Below are positions 7,222-9,318 of a stretch of 9,318 nucleotides of DNA, piece after piece. A model generated the notes under the pieces. That model made no database searches, had not been told where the DNA came from, and worked only from the letters and a program-made list of their open reading frames with translations. This DNA is from Clostridia bacterium (GTDB taxonomy: Bacteria; Bacillota; Clostridia; Christensenellales; Aristaeellaceae). The position numbers and the translations under genes were made by a program. The stretch is taken from positions 1-9,318 of the forward strand of contig JAFPYA010000091.1 in the NCBI GenBank assembly GCA_017412445.1, in the 5' to 3' direction. Numbering within the stretch: position 1 is the stretch's first letter; the number at the start of each line of letters is the position of its first letter.

Positions 7222-8208
7222 ATGGAAGGCGACAACTTTGTTCTGCCCGGCACCGACAGGGTGCCCTCGCTCTTCGCGGCGAGCTGCATGTTTTTTGCGG
7301 CTGTGGCGGGAAAGCCAGTTATGGAGCTGGCGGATAGCCTGCTTTTGCAGGCGCTGCCGGGCTTAGAGTCGGGCATGCCGGGCAGCCTGTTTTATTCCGT
7401 GCGCAGCATCGCCTACTTTGTATTGTTTTTGCTTTTGCCCTTTACCGTCTACGCCAAACGCAAGCCCGGCATAAGCGAATACATAAGGGTAAAGCCGCTC
7501 AGCGGCAAAAATACATTATTGGTCTCGCTCATGGCGGCGGTCGGCTTCATGCTGAGCCTGTACGCAGGCGGCCTGTGGTGCGCAGGCATAGAGGCGCTGG
7601 GCGGCAGGCTCACGCCCTCAAACAGCTACGCCATAAACGGCGCGGGTTCCGCGCTTGCGCAGCTGCTGGCGGTGGTCATCATGCCTGCGGTGTGCGAGGA
7701 GCTTCTGTTCAGGGGTTCGATGCTCAGCGCCTGGGAGGAGCGGGGCAGCTTCAGAGCCGTGCTCATTGTGGCGGTGCTTTTTACTATGCTGCACGCCTCA
7801 CTGAAGGGTCTGCCGGCGCAGCTCATAAGCGGCATAGCGCTGGGCTGCGCGGTGGTTTACACGGACTCGCTGTTTGCCGGCATGCTGTACCATATCATTC
7901 ATAATTCGCTTACGCTCATCATGAGCCGCATTGCAAGCGGGGGCGAGTCATCGCAGACGTATTTCGAAGCGGCGGGCGGCACAAGGGGCATTATACTCTA
8001 CGCGCTGTACGCTGTGCTCTTCGCGCTGTGCCTCGTGTACCTCATAAAGCGGCTCAGAGCGAACAATCCCGCCCATGCTCACGGCCGCCGCGCCATAAAG
8101 GGAAGGGACGGCAGCGTCCATGAAAACGTGGTTATAGGCTGTGGCGTCATCGTGGCGCTGGCGCTTTGCGTGCGCGACCTGCTTGCCATCATTGGGGTAA
8201 CGGGATGA
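7222..8208 (+). CDS. CPBP family intramembrane metalloprotease
   Basis: A 328-residue multi-spanning membrane protein of the CPBP (Abi, CAAX protease and bacteriocin-processing) family, related to eukaryotic Rce1. The three family motifs are intact: EExxxR as E159-E160-LLF-R164, FxxxH as F187-TML-H191, and HxxxN as H224-IIH-N228. These form the presumed membrane-embedded active site. About eight hydrophobic segments are visible, near residues 15-35, 57-77, 99-121, 142-157, 178-193, 198-221, 254-273 and 303-324. A basic loop (275-297) precedes the last one. The start is ATG 7222 with GGAGG (7213-7217) only four bases away, a rather tight spacing. The gene sits where htrA/htrC often lies between walJ and rlmH in Bacilli and overlaps rlmH by ATGA. 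Roles reported in the family include prenyl-protein processing, bacteriocin maturation or immunity, and regulated proteolysis. The local substrate is unknown. Confidence 0.9.
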   Translation: MEGDNFVLPGTDRVPSLFAASCMFFAAVAGKPVMELADSLLLQALPGLESGMPGSLFYSVRSIAYFVLFLLLPFTVYAKRKPGISEYIRVKPLSGKNTLLVSLMAAVGFMLSLYAGGLWCAGIEALGGRLTPSNSYAINGAGSALAQLLAVVIMPAVCEELLFRGSMLSAWEERGSFRAVLIVAVLFTMLHASLKGLPAQLISGIALGCAVVYTDSLFAGMLYHIIHNSLTLIMSRIASGGESSQTYFEAAGGTRGIILYALYAVLFALCLVYLIKRLRANNPAHAHGRRAIKGRDGSVHENVVIGCGVIVALALCVRDLLAIIGVTG

Positions 8209-8681
8209 ACGCGCTCGTACTGTGCGTGGGCAGCCTCAAGGAAAAATGGCAGAGGGACGCCTGCGGGGAATACCTCACACGATTGACTCGTTACGGCAAA
8301 TATGAGCTGACCGAGGTGCCGGATGAGCCCGAGCCGGCAGGCGGCGGCGAAAAGCTGAGCCTGCAGGTGATAAAAAAAGAGGGACAGGCGCTTCTTAAGC
8401 ACATAAAGCCCACAGACTTTGTGGTGGCGCTGTGCATTAGGGCAGGGCAGATGAGCTCAGAAAAGCTGGCGGAAAGCGTGCGCCGCTGGGAAAACGAGGG
8501 GCGGCGGGCGGTGTTCGTGATAGGGGGCTCGCTGGGGCTCTCAAAGGACGTGGAGGACAGGGCAAACCTGAAGCTCTCGTTTTCGCCAATGACCTTTCCG
8601 CATCAGCTTATGCGTGTTATACTGCTTGAACAGCTCTACCGCGCCGAAAAAATAAACGCGGGCGAAAGGTATCATAAATAA
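8205..8681 (+). CDS. rlmH: 23S rRNA (pseudouridine1915-N3)-methyltransferase
   Basis: A 158-residue SPOUT-fold methyltransferase that uses S-adenosylmethionine to methylate N3 of pseudouridine 1915 in helix 69 of 23S rRNA on assembled 70S ribosomes. Length is as expected (155-160). Family marks are the N-terminal LCVGSLKEKW, the middle LCIRAGQMSSEKLA (the usual form is LDxxGKxxSS, so this one is somewhat diverged), the SAM-binding loop FVIGGSLGLS (104-113), and the trefoil-knot C-terminus SFSPMTFPHQLMRVILLEQ followed by YRAEKI and ending in RYHK. ATG 8205 overlaps the protease stop by four bases; longer in-frame starts would lie deep inside that gene. It is the last gene of the compact operon. 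The final bases (8670-8681) resemble the site in rlmH (orfX) used by staphylococcal SCC elements, but nothing is inserted here. Confidence 0.96.
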   Translation: MNALVLCVGSLKEKWQRDACGEYLTRLTRYGKYELTEVPDEPEPAGGGEKLSLQVIKKEGQALLKHIKPTDFVVALCIRAGQMSSEKLAESVRRWENEGRRAVFVIGGSLGLSKDVEDRANLKLSFSPMTFPHQLMRVILLEQLYRAEKINAGERYHK

Positions 8682-8717
8682 GAATAAACAAACATCAAAT
8701 CATACACAATTTGCAAC

Positions 8718-8722
8718 GGAGG
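8718..8722 (+). promoter_or_regulatory. Ribosome binding site of the GH31 gene
   Basis: GGAGG is followed by seven bases and then ATG 8730, an optimal arrangement that fixes the start. The 48-base AT-rich gap after rlmH shows no hairpin terminator and no convincing promoter. The GH31 gene may therefore be read through from rlmH or use a weak promoter around TATCAT (8670-8675). Confidence 0.75.
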
Positions 8723-8729
8723 TAGACAC

Positions 8730-9318
8730 ATGCAGTTCATTAACGACAACGGTGCGCTCGTATGCAAGCGGCAGAACGAGACGCTCAGAATCGAGCCGTG
8801 GGGCGTGGACTCGCTGCGCTTTCGCGCCACTATGTTTCCGGAGATAATCGATGAAAACCGGGCGCTTACCGAGGATATTCCGGCCTGTGAGGCTAAAATC
8901 GAGTTTCTTACGGAGCCGTGGCGGCAGGGCGACGGCAGCACGGGGAATTACCCTTACGCCGCCATAACCAACGGCCGCATAAGCGCCAAGGTGAACCACG
9001 CGGGCGTTATAAGCATCTTTAAGGACGGCAAAAGAATACTTCACGAGCAGCACCGCTTCTACGATGGCCTCGCGACCCGCGAAAGCCATTGCCTTAAGAT
9101 AAACGCCAGAGAATGGACGCCCTACACCGCGGGCGACTACAAGCTCACGCTCAGGTTCGAGCCCAACGACGGCGAAAAAATATACGGCATGGGCGGCTAT
9201 CAGCAGCCCTACATGGACATGAAGGGCTGCGTGCTGGAGCTGATGCAAAAGAACAGCCAGACCACCATCCCCTTTGCGCTCTCAAGCCTCGGCTACGGCT
9301 TTTTGTGGAACAATCCCG
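8730..9318 (+). CDS. Glycoside hydrolase family 31 protein, N-terminal part (3' end outside window)
   Basis: The first 196 residues of a GH31 alpha-glycosidase, a group that includes alpha-glucosidases and alpha-xylosidases. The frame is open to the end of the window. What is visible is the N-terminal beta-sandwich: LVCKRQNETLRIEPWGVDSLRFR at the start, split by normal strand breaks, and a conserved stretch before the catalytic barrel, IYGMGGYQQPYMDMKG followed by NSQTTIPFALSSLGYGFLWNNP. The catalytic Asp residues (around the WxDMNE motif) lie beyond the window, so substrate and activity cannot be checked. There is no signal peptide, which points to a cytoplasmic enzyme acting on imported oligosaccharides. 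The closest type by memory is the alpha-xylosidase-like branch of Firmicute GH31 proteins, but this is a guess. It probably starts a carbohydrate gene group to the right. Confidence 0.9.
   Translation, partial: MQFINDNGALVCKRQNETLRIEPWGVDSLRFRATMFPEIIDENRALTEDIPACEAKIEFLTEPWRQGDGSTGNYPYAAITNGRISAKVNHAGVISIFKDGKRILHEQHRFYDGLATRESHCLKINAREWTPYTAGDYKLTLRFEPNDGEKIYGMGGYQQPYMDMKGCVLELMQKNSQTTIPFALSSLGYGFLWNNP

Noticed and set aside
8119..8134. cre-like sequence TGAAAACGTGGTTA
   Set aside because: It is only a partial match to the CcpA site, lies inside the protease coding sequence and is far from any promoter.
8700..9248. - strand reading frame of 182 codons
   Set aside because: The + strand carries a GH31 gene with a good ribosome binding site here; the - strand frame has no initiation signal and no family resemblance.

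Overview
The window looks like chromosomal DNA from a Gram-positive Firmicute, most likely a GC-rich member of the Clostridia such as a gut Christensenellales or Oscillospiraceae-type lineage. The evidence is strong GGAGG ribosome binding sites before most genes, sigma-A-type promoters, a walJ to rlmH gene order typical of Firmicutes, an EcsA-like ABC exporter, and GC-rich coding sequence that nevertheless uses ATA for isoleucine very often. The lineage is inferred from composition and gene content only. I see no tRNA, rRNA, CRISPR array, IS element or phage gene.

Layout. (1) Positions 1-2149, + strand: the 3' part of an ABC transporter ATPase gene and its translationally coupled permease, closed by a strong intrinsic terminator (2206-2245) that also separates it from the convergent gene. 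(2) Positions 2258-3829, - strand: an uncharacterised polytopic membrane protein with an N-terminal double-CxxC zinc ribbon and a long acidic linker. Its promoter overlaps a large inverted repeat that looks like an operator. (3) Positions 3943-5223, - strand: metY, O-acetylhomoserine sulfhydrylase, with its own promoter. (4) Positions 5224-5502: a divergent control region with promoters for metY and the rightward operon, and possibly a very short independent transcript. (5) Positions 5503-8681, + strand: a tightly packed four-gene operon consisting of a PflX-type radical SAM protein, the MBL-fold hydrolase WalJ/YycJ, a CPBP intramembrane protease and the 23S rRNA methyltransferase RlmH. Two of the three junctions are 4-bp ATGA overlaps. 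(6) Positions 8730-9318, + strand: the start of a cytoplasmic GH31 alpha-glycosidase that runs off the window.

How the genes fit together. The ABC pair forms one exporter. MetY assimilates sulfide into homocysteine for methionine. The walJ-protease-rlmH block is a variant of the walJ-htrA-rlmH arrangement seen near the walRK locus of Bacilli, here with a membrane-embedded metalloprotease where HtrA would stand and no two-component genes in view. RlmH finishes ribosome maturation. The GH31 enzyme begins what may be a separate sugar-use region.

Most of the window is ordinary housekeeping sequence and I do not see a clear new multi-gene system. The items most worth a second look are the promoter-embedded dyad upstream of the zinc-ribbon membrane protein, that protein itself, and the orphan PflX-type radical SAM gene leading the walJ operon.
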